Positions 44,967-53,456 of a DNA stretch of 64,000 nucleotides are shown here, one piece after another. The stretch spans positions 2,480,001 to 2,544,000 of the forward strand of contig OZ242367.1 of the NCBI GenBank assembly GCA_965209015.1, in the 5' to 3' direction. Both the position numbers and the translations under genes were made by a program. The stretch comes from Bin80 sp965209015 (lineage in GTDB: Bacteria; Bacteroidota; Rhodothermia; Rhodothermales; Bin80). The notes beneath the pieces are model-generated. The model did not search any database. It saw nothing but the letters and a program-made list of their open reading frames with translations, and had not been told where the DNA came from. Numbering within the stretch: the stretch's first letter is position 1; every line of letters begins with the position of its first letter.

Positions 44967-45924
44967 TAGTATATACTTCCCACTAGATAATTTTGGTGGG
45001 CAGCAGCCGCCTAACCTAGACCTCGCCGCTGATTACCTTGAATTGAAAGCTGTTTTGTCAGAACAGAAGTATTCCCTTTCCAGAAGTATTATTGATGCAC
45101 TTGAGATGCCGGCCGACCATGATTTCACGAGCGTAGAGTCCGAGATTGTGAAGAGAGAAATTGTGGCAGATGAAACAATAGGACGAATTCAATTGAGAAA
45201 AAATATACTTCAAGAAGCGTATCCTATTGGGCTGGACGAATCAGGAGAAACACTTTCGTTCGCTCCAGAACAGCCGAATCTTGCCCATATTGCCTATCTG
45301 ACATCTCTCCTTCTCTCCAACCTGCGCCCAGTTTCTCAAGTATTGAATGACTTTGAACCTTATCCAACCAAGGATGACATACTTTCCCTTCGTCAGTATT
45401 TCCAATACATAGCAACAACTGCCATTGCTGCTGAGATCGGGGGAAGGGCTTGGTCTTTCGGTTTTCCCCGCCCTGATAATTCTGGCTTCATAGAAAAATT
45501 GACGGAAATATGGGACGTCATAAAAGACGGAGAGGTGGAGGCTGATACATCTGCCCCTTCCGTTCCTAAAGATGGCGGAGTGGATGTTTTTGCCTGTCGT
45601 GAACCTGAAGACGGGCTTCCTGGATATCTGATCGTAGCTGCACAGGTAGCAACGGGAAAAGATTGGAAAAATAAATCACTTCTAAAAGATATTAACCATC
45701 AGTTCCTGAAACGCTGGTTCGGGCGCCAGCCCGTGACCAGAATTATTGCATATCATGTAATACCTTTTGCCCGTCCAGATAGTAGCTTCCGTGATGATGT
45801 TCTGACCGTGGGAAATCTGCTGCATCGCCTACGAGTACCTGACCGAGTATTAAAAGCTCAAATGCTGGTTGACAATGGCGTGAATATTGAAGGTTATGAT
45901 AAGTTAATGAAAGCCTCCGGTTGA
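44959..45924 (+). CDS. putative nuclease of a ParB-methylase defence module
   Basis: 321 residues, no family I can name with certainty. Residues 204-236 read KDGGVDVFACREPEDG then GYLIVAAQVATGKDW: an Asp in a strand followed by QxATGK, like the D...(Q/E)xK core of restriction-endonuclease-like folds, and similar to proteins with 'DGGxDVxAW...GQCAxGxNW'. The N-terminal 150 residues look helical. Position between the ParB-like gene (8-bp overlap) and an adenine methyltransferase gene suggests a restriction or defence function. Activity is inferred. Confidence 0.6.
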   Translation: MDNSIYFPLDNFGGQQPPNLDLAADYLELKAVLSEQKYSLSRSIIDALEMPADHDFTSVESEIVKREIVADETIGRIQLRKNILQEAYPIGLDESGETLSFAPEQPNLAHIAYLTSLLLSNLRPVSQVLNDFEPYPTKDDILSLRQYFQYIATTAIAAEIGGRAWSFGFPRPDNSGFIEKLTEIWDVIKDGEVEADTSAPSVPKDGGVDVFACREPEDGLPGYLIVAAQVATGKDWKNKSLLKDINHQFLKRWFGRQPVTRIIAYHVIPFARPDSSFRDDVLTVGNLLHRLRVPDRVLKAQMLVDNGVNIEGYDKLMKASG

Positions 45925-46434
45925 ATTAGAGACTTCTTTGGTCTATGATGCCCTAAACGACAATCTTCCTATATTATTATTCACCACGACTTGGCCTGAT
46001 TATGTATTGAGGAATATGTGTGAAACTTCGTTTTCCAAACGAGATGAATTTGCCCAGCGAATGAAATCATTCATATCTTCTTCTTCCAGCCGGGTATGGA
46101 ACTACCCACTGTTAAAGCCCGCATCCATCCGAAGAACGATCATTAGATTAAGCACTCCCTAGACGATCAAAATAATGAACTTCTCACCACCGGTCACTTT
46201 TAGCTGCGTTGCAGAATACCACCACGGAGTAAATAGCGGAAGGAACATCATTTTTTTATGAACCTCTGATAAGAAAATCAGATGATCGCAACTTACTGAA
46301 TGGGTTATGCTTACAACCCATAGTATAATCAAGAAAATATTTCCATAAATCTAAGGTGACTATTATGGATATTCAGTGATCTACATGTGACTTCTAGGAT
46401 TATACCATGAAATTTGCTGCGAAAATCCACCCGA
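45925..46434. other. intergenic, no gene recognised
   Basis: A 74-codon plus-strand frame (45938-46162, containing FTTTWPDYVLRNMCETSF) has no recognisable family and may be chance or debris. The gap separates the methyltransferase gene from the nuclease-like gene, so they probably have separate promoters. Confidence 0.4.
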
Positions 46435-47307
46435 ATGGATATTCAATCAATTACTTCCTCTGAATTCAGAGTATCCTCCATTCCAGCTGCTAATGTTTCC
46501 AATGTAAAACAGCGCAGCCCTCTACGTTACCCTGGAGGTAAAACTTGGCTTGTCCCGCATATCAAAAAATGGTTGAGTACACCCGTTGATCTGCTCATTG
46601 AGCCATTTGCTGTCGGTGCAATCGTTTCACTAACTTCGGTGATGGACAATCTCGCACAGAAAGCACTCATGATAGAGCTTGATCGTGATGTCGCTTCATT
46701 CTGGCGCACAACTCTGGAATATCCAGAAGAATTGATCAGACGAATTCACTCATTTATCCCGAACCGCATTGATGTTGAGCGTTTAGTTCTTACTACGCCC
46801 AAAACAGTTCAAGATCAGGGTTTTCGCACACTTGTTTTGAATCGAACGCGTAGAGGCGGTGTCCTTGCATCTGGCGCATCACTAATTAAAAATGGCGAAA
46901 ACGGTACTGGTATTTCCACACGATGGTATCCTAATACATTGGTAGACAGGTTGCAAGCTATTGCCAAACACTCTGACCGGTTATTATTTTACGAAGGAGA
47001 TGGTATGCATATGTTGGAGTTGCTATGCAACTCAGAGAACACAGCTTTTTTCATTGACCCACCATATACAGCCCGAGGTGGAAAGCAGGCAGGTAACCGG
47101 CTCTACTGTCATAACACGGTGGATCATGAACATATTTTCGATGTGCTGGCCAACAGCAAGGCAAATTTTTTGATGACCTATGATCTCTCCTCTGAAATCA
47201 AGGCATTAATTAAACGCTACGGTTTTGATGCAGTCTTAGTGGAGATGAAAAATGCACATCACCGCCGGATTCCCGAACTCGTGATTTCACGGGAAAAACT
47301 GTTTTGA
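46435..47307 (+). CDS. D12-class DNA N6-adenine methyltransferase (Dam-like)
   Basis: About 290 residues. It shows the D12 class order: RYPGGKTWLVPHI (31-43, motif X), the motif I region IEPFAVGAIVSL (55-66), a target-recognition middle part, and DPPY at 208-211 (motif IV) followed by ARGGKQAG. It should transfer a methyl group from SAM to adenine N6. Motif I departs from the usual EPFAGGGIVSL: two glycines of the SAM loop are Val and Ala, so SAM binding could be weak. I started at the ATG at 46435; a TTG at 46414 is the longer alternative. It probably protects DNA from the neighbouring nuclease-like protein, or is the surviving part of the module. Confidence 0.85.
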   Translation: MDIQSITSSEFRVSSIPAANVSNVKQRSPLRYPGGKTWLVPHIKKWLSTPVDLLIEPFAVGAIVSLTSVMDNLAQKALMIELDRDVASFWRTTLEYPEELIRRIHSFIPNRIDVERLVLTTPKTVQDQGFRTLVLNRTRRGGVLASGASLIKNGENGTGISTRWYPNTLVDRLQAIAKHSDRLLFYEGDGMHMLELLCNSENTAFFIDPPYTARGGKQAGNRLYCHNTVDHEHIFDVLANSKANFLMTYDLSSEIKALIKRYGFDAVLVEMKNAHHRRIPELVISREKLF

Positions 47308-47710
47308 GATCATGCCACATGATAATCTCTACAGTAAGAGCACATTTGTATAGGAGATGACTCATCATCTGTTCACGAAACCCCCGATTGTAGTCTCACT
47401 CATCCTTCTATGTGGTACGATAACGTTGTGATGTCAGGCCTCCAACAAGCGACACATCTTATCAGCCACAAAGTTCATCTACCGTTGATGTTTCAATGAA
47501 ATGGAATTAAGTTCATTGGCTGAAGAACTCTATTTCAGTGCATAGCAGGCAAGGTGCCGTTGAATTTTGATTATACAAAATGACTGTTGATATATCTAGT
47601 TCCTGCCAAACCTCCATAGAAATCTTGTCCAAAATTACTTCGTAACCTGGACTTTTTTGCTTCGTAATAGTTAATATTCCGGATGTCCCTTTTTTTATCT
47701 CACCTCACCA
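47308..47710. other. intergenic, no gene recognised
   Basis: Boundary of the accessory region and promoter region of the peptidase gene. No supported frames or structures. Confidence 0.4.
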
Positions 47711-50455
47711 ATGAAATACTCTTTATTGTCTTCCGTCATGCTGCTACTGTGTGCATCAAATCTCATGGCTCAAGAAAACGAAACTATGCAAATACCTACC
47801 ATTGCCTTTGAGAAATTCCAACTGGACAATGGTCTGACTGTAATCGTCCATGAAGATGGCAAAGCCCCCCTCGTCGCTGTGAACCTCTGGTATCATGTAG
47901 GATCCAAAAATGAACCAGAAGGCCGAAGTGGGTTCGCTCATTTATTTGAACATCTTATGTTCAATGGATCAGAAAATTTTAACGATGACTATTTCCAAGT
48001 ACTGGAAAGAATTGGCGCGACAGATCTGAATGGTACAACTAGCCGCGATCGAACCAACTACTTCCAAACAGTGCCCAAGAATGCCGTAGATCTGGTCCTA
48101 TGGATGGAATCCGATCGTATGGGTCATCTCCTCGGAGCTATTGATCAGGATAAGCTTGATGAGCAGCGTGGAGTCGTTCAAAACGAGAAACGTCAAAGAG
48201 AAAATACTCCTTATGGACAGGTCTTTAATCGCATCACAGATGCCACCTATCCGAAGGGACACCCTTATGCCCACACTGTGATTGGATCTATGGAGGATTT
48301 GAATGCCGCCGAATTGGAGGATGTGCAAGAATGGTTCAAAGCATATTACGGACCCAATAATGCAGTGCTCTCAATTGCCGGAGATATTTCCGTGAATGAA
48401 GCTCGTGCACTAACTGAAAAGTATTTCGGTGATATTCTTCCCGGGCCTCCGGTATCTCATTTTGATACATGGATTGCCAAACGTTCTGGAGGGCAACGAG
48501 AAATCATGCAAGATCGCGTACCTCAGGCACGCATTTATAAAGTCTGGAATGTACCCGAACGATACTCAAAAGAGTTTCATCTACTAGACCTTGCATCAAG
48601 TATTTTGTCGAGTGGAAAAAATTCCAGATTCTATAAGCGACTGGTTTATACCGATCAGATTGCTACAGATGCCAATGCCTACCTCTATTCGGGCAGTATT
48701 GGAAGTCAGTTCATTGTTCAAGCTACTGCACGACCGGGCATACCACTTGAAGAGATTGAAGCCGCTCTAGATGACGAAATAGCTACATTGATGGCCAACG
48801 GACCAACTCATGAAGAACTGCACCGAATCATCACACAAGAAAAGGCCAACTTCATTTACGGAATAGAGCGAATCGGTGGTATTGGGGGTAAGTCTGATAT
48901 TTTGGCATCCTCTGAAATTTATGGTGGAAGTCCCGATGCGTATCTCAAATCATTTCATGATAAAGATGTGGCGACCCCAGAAGAGGTTCGCCAAGTAACA
49001 GCAGAATGGCTATCCGATGGCGTCTATGCGCTGGAAGTACATCCTTTTCCCGAACTTACTTCGGTTGTTGAGGGCATTGATCGATCTACTCTGCCCGAAA
49101 CAGGCCCCGAACCTGAGGTAAAGTTTCCCGAGCTACAGCGAACATTCCTCAGCAATGGACTGGAGATCATTCTTGCTGAACGTAACACTATTCCATCCGT
49201 CAATTTTCGTCTAATCCTTGATGCAGGATATGCATCGGATCAGGAGATCGCTCCCGGTACTGCCAGTATGGTTATGTCTATGTTAGATGAAGGGACTACA
49301 AGCCTCACAGCGTTGGAGATTAATGACCGGATCGCAAACCTTGGTGCAAACCTGAGCACAGGAACCAATCTGGATGGTTCGTTCGTGAATCTAACCTCAC
49401 TCACCGCTAACTTGGGTCCTAGTCTGGATCTCTTTTCGGATATTATTTTGAATCCATCCTTTTCTGATTCAGAATTTGATCGGTTGAAAGCCGAGCGGCT
49501 GGCTGGAATTCAACGTGAAAAAGTGAATCCTGTCCAGATGGCTCTTCGTGTCATGCCAACTCTCTACTATGGGGCAGATCATGCGTACAGCAACCCATTA
49601 ACTGGTAGTGGTACTGTCAAGTCTGTTACGAACATGACGCGACAAGATCTCTTGACCTACCATGACACATGGTTTAAGCCTAATAATGCAAAGTTAATTA
49701 TTGTGGGAGATACGGACCTCGCTACTATCGTGCCGCTGATAGAGTCTCGCCTCGGCAACTGGGAATCTGGAGATATTCCATCAAAAAATATTGCCTCGGT
49801 CTCCCATGGAGAAGGTGCACGCATTTACCTAATGGACCGCCCCGAGTCCCAACAGTCCATTATTTTAGCCGGTCACCTCGCACCTCCGCGCAATACACAA
49901 AACAATATCGGGATCGAAACCATGAATACGGTTCTGGGCGGTGCCTTTACTTCGCGAATCAATATGAATTTACGTGAAGACAAAGGTTGGTCTTATGGGG
50001 CAAGTTCACTCCTTCTCTCTGCGCGTGGGCAGCGTCCATTCTTGGTCTATGCCCCCGTGCAAACGGATAAAACTACCGAGTCTATGATGGAGATCAGAGG
50101 TGAACTTGAAGGGATCATAGGAGAGAATCCTGTCACCGAAGAAGAAGTCTTGAAAGCACAGGAAAGCCAAACTTTGGCTCTGCCTGGACTCTGGGAAACC
50201 AGTGGATCCGTCGCAGGCAGCATCTTAGATCTAGTTCAATATGACTTGCCCGAAGATTATTATGATACCTATCCTGATGAAGTACGATCGCTCAATGTTG
50301 ACACCATTACATCAGCGGCCAAAGAGGTGCTCCGACCAGATAACCTGATCTGGCTCGTCGTAGGAGATTTGAATGTGATTAAGCCCCGTATTCAAGAACT
50401 TGGATACGGCCCTGTGATCCTACTTGACACTGAGGGAAACATGATTGAGAACTGA
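47711..50455 (+). CDS. M16-family zinc peptidase (pitrilysin-like), double domain
   Basis: 914 residues with a signal peptide (LLSSVMLLLCASNLMAQ), so it acts in the periplasm or beyond. The first M16 half has the inverted zinc motif H77-L-F-E80-H81 (FAHLFEHLMFNG) and the distal glutamate in LDEQRGVVQNEKRQRE. The second half (from about residue 460, RTFLSNGLEIILAERNTIPS) is an M16 domain without the zinc motif, with the TWFKPNNAKLIIVGD and SQQSIILAGHL segments. These peptidases enclose unfolded peptides in a clamshell. A strong terminator follows, so the gene is monocistronic. Confidence 0.93.
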   Translation: MKYSLLSSVMLLLCASNLMAQENETMQIPTIAFEKFQLDNGLTVIVHEDGKAPLVAVNLWYHVGSKNEPEGRSGFAHLFEHLMFNGSENFNDDYFQVLERIGATDLNGTTSRDRTNYFQTVPKNAVDLVLWMESDRMGHLLGAIDQDKLDEQRGVVQNEKRQRENTPYGQVFNRITDATYPKGHPYAHTVIGSMEDLNAAELEDVQEWFKAYYGPNNAVLSIAGDISVNEARALTEKYFGDILPGPPVSHFDTWIAKRSGGQREIMQDRVPQARIYKVWNVPERYSKEFHLLDLASSILSSGKNSRFYKRLVYTDQIATDANAYLYSGSIGSQFIVQATARPGIPLEEIEAALDDEIATLMANGPTHEELHRIITQEKANFIYGIERIGGIGGKSDILASSEIYGGSPDAYLKSFHDKDVATPEEVRQVTAEWLSDGVYALEVHPFPELTSVVEGIDRSTLPETGPEPEVKFPELQRTFLSNGLEIILAERNTIPSVNFRLILDAGYASDQEIAPGTASMVMSMLDEGTTSLTALEINDRIANLGANLSTGTNLDGSFVNLTSLTANLGPSLDLFSDIILNPSFSDSEFDRLKAERLAGIQREKVNPVQMALRVMPTLYYGADHAYSNPLTGSGTVKSVTNMTRQDLLTYHDTWFKPNNAKLIIVGDTDLATIVPLIESRLGNWESGDIPSKNIASVSHGEGARIYLMDRPESQQSIILAGHLAPPRNTQNNIGIETMNTVLGGAFTSRINMNLREDKGWSYGASSLLLSARGQRPFLVYAPVQTDKTTESMMEIRGELEGIIGENPVTEEEVLKAQESQTLALPGLWETSGSVAGSILDLVQYDLPEDYYDTYPDEVRSLNVDTITSAAKEVLRPDNLIWLVVGDLNVIKPRIQELGYGPVILLDTEGNMIEN

Positions 50456-50462
50456 CCTGCGA

Positions 50463-50487
50463 GTGTCGGGGGGGAATCCCCCGACAC
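50463..50487 (+). terminator. hairpin terminator after the M16 peptidase gene
   Basis: GTGTCGGGGG and CCCCCGACAC form a perfect 10-bp stem with a 5-base loop, 8 bases after the stop. The following TTGGTTCTTATG is only moderately T-rich. Confidence 0.75.
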
Positions 50488-50567
50488 GTTGGTTCTTATG
50501 TTAGCATCTTATCCAGTGTATTAGCGGTCCATCTCGCCATATTCCACAAATATGCATAAGGAATTGG

Positions 50568-51836
50568 TTACGACATCCTATTTCCTGATTCGTCAACATG
50601 CCGCTCCTCTTTCTCTGGTCCATTTGAAACTCCACTTAGCATTGCAGCAATATCTATCCCGGTTGATGCTTTTAGGCTTTCCAAAAGAGCCGGAGTAGAG
50701 CCGGCAATTTGATTAAAGACAGAGGGCACTCCGGTCCCCTTCCCACTGTCAACTACCGTAAGTTTGTCAATGGAGAGGTTATCAACCGTCTGAACGACCT
50801 GTTTCAGTATATCCGGCAACATTTGGATCAGGAACAGGCGCTCGGCATTGGGTCCGGCCTCTTTCCATAATTCAAGTTTCTGTCGTAGTACTTCAACCTC
50901 TGCTTTCCCGTCTTCAAAGATTCGGGCAGCGTTCCCTCTGGCAATTTCTTCTTTGGCTTGACGTTCAGCCTCGGCGGCAACAATTACATCAGCACGCTGC
51001 TTTTTCTCAGCAAGTTCAATTTCTTCTATCGCGAGCCGCTGACGAGCCTGTGCTGCTGCAACCTCGGCAGCGACATCAATGCGAGCCTCTTCGGCAGCAC
51101 TCTTGGCAGATAACTTTGCTTTCAGGATACGCAAATCGTTCTCCGCTTGTTCAATGCTCTTGTCCGCATTCGTCTCTGCTAACCTTGCCTGTTCACGTTT
51201 TGCAGCTTCCGCAACTCGTGCGGCGGCGATGATGTGTGCTGATTGTTGACGGCCAATTGCATCCAGATATCCTGCATCATCTTCAACACTCTGAATTTTC
51301 ATGGTGTCAAGCTGCAATCCAAGATTGCTCAGATCAATATCAGCTTCGGCCAAAAGCTCTTTCGCAAATTTGAGTCGATCTTCGTTCACCTCCTCAGGGG
51401 TAAGTGTAGCCAAAACTCCGCGAAGATTTCCTTCCAAGGTTTCTTTTGCTATCATCTGGATTTCATGTGGATCTTTGCCTAGGAGTCGCTCCACCGCATT
51501 GGCGAGTTCAGATTCATTTGAGGCGACTTTCACGTTCGCGATTGCACGAACCGTGAGTGGGATTCCTCCTTTAGAATAGGCGTTCTGGACTGTCAAATCC
51601 AGGGGGATTGTATTCAAACGGATCCGCTCAACCTGTTCCAAAATCGGAATTCGAAAACCTCTTCCTCCTTTGATGAATCGATAACCAACCTTTGTCCCGT
51701 CGGACATCCGACGTCTACGACCACTGAATATAAGAACTTCGTTTGGTTGACAAATCTTCAGATTTGCACGCACAATACCAAATACAACCAGAATCGCGCC
51801 AACCAGCACTCCACTGATAATTAGGACAGTTTCCAT
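50568..51836 (-). CDS. floT: flotillin-like SPFH protein
   Basis: About 422 residues. One N-terminal membrane helix (ETVLIISGVLVGAILVVFGI), an SPFH domain (residues 30-190, with SGRRRRMSDG and IPLDLTVQNAYSKGGIPLTV), then a long Ala/Glu-rich coiled coil (RVAEAAKREQARLAE, AAAQARQRLAIEEIELAEKK) and a C-terminal tail. This is the FloT/flotillin-like organisation; such proteins form membrane microdomain scaffolds. ATG 51836 is preferred over a TTG at 51848. An NfeD-family gene lies on the same strand about 500 bases upstream, the usual flotillin partner. Symbol by family only. Confidence 0.88.
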   Translation of the reverse strand: METVLIISGVLVGAILVVFGIVRANLKICQPNEVLIFSGRRRRMSDGTKVGYRFIKGGRGFRIPILEQVERIRLNTIPLDLTVQNAYSKGGIPLTVRAIANVKVASNESELANAVERLLGKDPHEIQMIAKETLEGNLRGVLATLTPEEVNEDRLKFAKELLAEADIDLSNLGLQLDTMKIQSVEDDAGYLDAIGRQQSAHIIAAARVAEAAKREQARLAETNADKSIEQAENDLRILKAKLSAKSAAEEARIDVAAEVAAAQARQRLAIEEIELAEKKQRADVIVAAEAERQAKEEIARGNAARIFEDGKAEVEVLRQKLELWKEAGPNAERLFLIQMLPDILKQVVQTVDNLSIDKLTVVDSGKGTGVPSVFNQIAGSTPALLESLKASTGIDIAAMLSGVSNGPEKEERHVDESGNRMS

Positions 51837-52330
51837 ATTTATAGACAAACTATTAAGGATTTACGAGGAATACTGTTACTATTTGACTAAAAGACGGTGC
51901 AACGTATTCATTTGGGAAAACTATATTTTATCCAGCTATGTTTCCACCATATCAAGCTGTCGCAGGGATCTATCCCCCTAACCTAATAATTTGGTATTGA
52001 GCACCACCGACTGATATACCCACAACATGAATTAGTCCACATGATTATTTGATCAATGGATATCACTGGTGTCTCATATGGATACCCATGTGACCGCGAC
52101 TGCCTCTTGGTATCGTTCACGGTTGGGTTTTCAAATCTCTTCCTTAGTGTATTCATTGGATTGTCTGTCTGAGCAAATAGACGACACCCCTACAATCAAT
52201 CAAAATCGAGGCAACTCTGATCATCAAATATTTTGGAAAATCAGGCGATCACGACATAGGCATGATGCCAAAAAATATATAGTTGCGGAATCCGATTGAA
52301 GTAACCTCTGGTGTCTTGAGACTTGGATCT
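51837..52330. other. intergenic, no gene recognised
   Basis: Gap of about 490 bases between the NfeD-like and flotillin-like genes, long for a partner pair. A plus-strand frame of 76 codons (52069-52299) has no features. Confidence 0.4.
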
Positions 52331-52891
52331 CTACATCCTCAGGACCTCCGCTACTGCCCCTTCAACCCGTACTACGACCACCTCTTCGCCTTCCGAAAAC
52401 ATCTCATCGGCTGCTTCAAAGCTCCTCGCCCTGAACTGAATTTGCTGCCCCTTCACGATCAGAACAATTTTTCCTATATCTGATTGTCCAAATGGAATCA
52501 TCACTTTTGCGGTTTTTCCTTTCATATCCTGAACGGTCACCTCACTGGATATGTGGGCATACCCAACCCGCTTGATGAGATAATTCCCCCCGATCCCAAC
52601 CGTCAGGCCAACAGTCAGAGAGATGACCAAACGTGTCATTTCGCTCACATCTGCAATGGGCAAGAGTACACCACACATGCCGAAAAAGGCTGCAAATAAG
52701 AAGACCGTGCGGACAGAAAAAAGATCTACCCAACCTGCCCCAACATCCGAATCCATATCTATCTCTGCATCCAGGTCGGCATCCAAGTCTGCGTCTAAAT
52801 CTGCATCCATATCAGAATCACCTCCAACAATCATAGACAGGAGCACAAAAAATCCACCAACAATTAGGCTGATCCAATAAATGGTGTCCAT
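52331..52891 (-). CDS. NfeD-like membrane protein with acidic Asp-repeat loop
   Basis: 186 residues. An N-terminal helix (TIYWISLIVGGFFVLLSMIV), a highly acidic loop with repeated DADLDADLDADLDAEID (about residues 26-48), further membrane helices (TVFLFAAFFGMCGVLLPIA, LVISLTVGLTVGIGGNYLI) and a C-terminal OB-fold (TVQDMKGKTAKVMIPF, QQIQFRARSFEA, GEEVVVVRVEGAVAEV). This is the NfeD family that partners with flotillins. The acidic repeat might bind calcium or other cations. Confidence 0.82.
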   Translation of the reverse strand: MDTIYWISLIVGGFFVLLSMIVGGDSDMDADLDADLDADLDAEIDMDSDVGAGWVDLFSVRTVFLFAAFFGMCGVLLPIADVSEMTRLVISLTVGLTVGIGGNYLIKRVGYAHISSEVTVQDMKGKTAKVMIPFGQSDIGKIVLIVKGQQIQFRARSFEAADEMFSEGEEVVVVRVEGAVAEVLRM

Positions 52892-52995
52892 TTATACCAA
52901 CTGTATTTTATTATTGCAACAGAGAAGAGTACGAAGGGGTCCCGCTTCTGATCGCAAGATTTTCATCAATCCGCGAGCCCAGAATAAAAATGATC

Positions 52996-53033
52996 AAAAA
53001 AAAAGGTACCTGGAGAATTATTCTCCAGGTACC
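52996..53033 (-). terminator. strong Rho-independent terminator of amtB-glnK
   Basis: GGTACCTGGAGAAT pairs perfectly with ATTCTCCAGGTACC (14-bp stem, one-base spacer, so the loop includes the inner pairs). On the minus strand it is followed by nine T. It lies about 48 bases after the glnK stop. Confidence 0.92.
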
Positions 53034-53081
53034 CCAACCAAACCCCAGGTATGCCAACCCGGAAATGTTGAAGAGAATCAG

Positions 53082-53432
53082 TCACTCCACGGGAGTTACC
53101 GCCGCCATATCCTCTTCTTTAGTTCGAACACGGATGACACGTTCAACCGGTAACACAAAAATTTTCCCGTCACCGACATGTCCCGTAGAAGCACTCTTAC
53201 AGATTGCATCTACGGCTACATCCACAAAATCGTCAGATACACCGATGTCTATCATTATTTTTTCCTTTAGCTCCATTTTTGCGGTTGTTCCGCGATACGT
53301 TTCAACTACTTCAACTTCGCCACCGTGCCCCCTAGCTTTTGAAACAGTGAGTCCAGTTATATTAGCCGAGTACAATGCTCGGAGTACATCTGGCAAGGTT
53401 GATGGTCGTATGATTGCTTTGACGAGTTTCAT
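53082..53432 (-). CDS. glnK: P-II family nitrogen regulatory protein lacking the uridylylation tyrosine
   Basis: 116 residues: the PII trimer fold (MKLVKAIIRPSTLPDVLRAL, C-terminal GDGKIFVLPVERVIRVRTKE). The T-loop reads TYRGTTAKMELKEK: Tyr46 is kept but position 51, the uridylylated Tyr in proteobacteria, is Ala. It would bind ATP/ADP and 2-oxoglutarate and plug the ammonium channel encoded upstream, without GlnD-type modification at that site. Co-transcribed with amtB (24-base gap). Confidence 0.92.
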   Translation of the reverse strand: MKLVKAIIRPSTLPDVLRALYSANITGLTVSKARGHGGEVEVVETYRGTTAKMELKEKIMIDIGVSDDFVDVAVDAICKSASTGHVGDGKIFVLPVERVIRVRTKEEDMAAVTPVE

Positions 53433-53456
53433 TTTTTCTTATCCATTAAAATTGTA

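Noticed and set aside
45938..46162. 74-codon frame between the nuclease-like and methyltransferase genes
   Set aside because: No recognisable family, ends in low-complexity Ser-rich sequence; kept only as a possibility in the intergenic entry.
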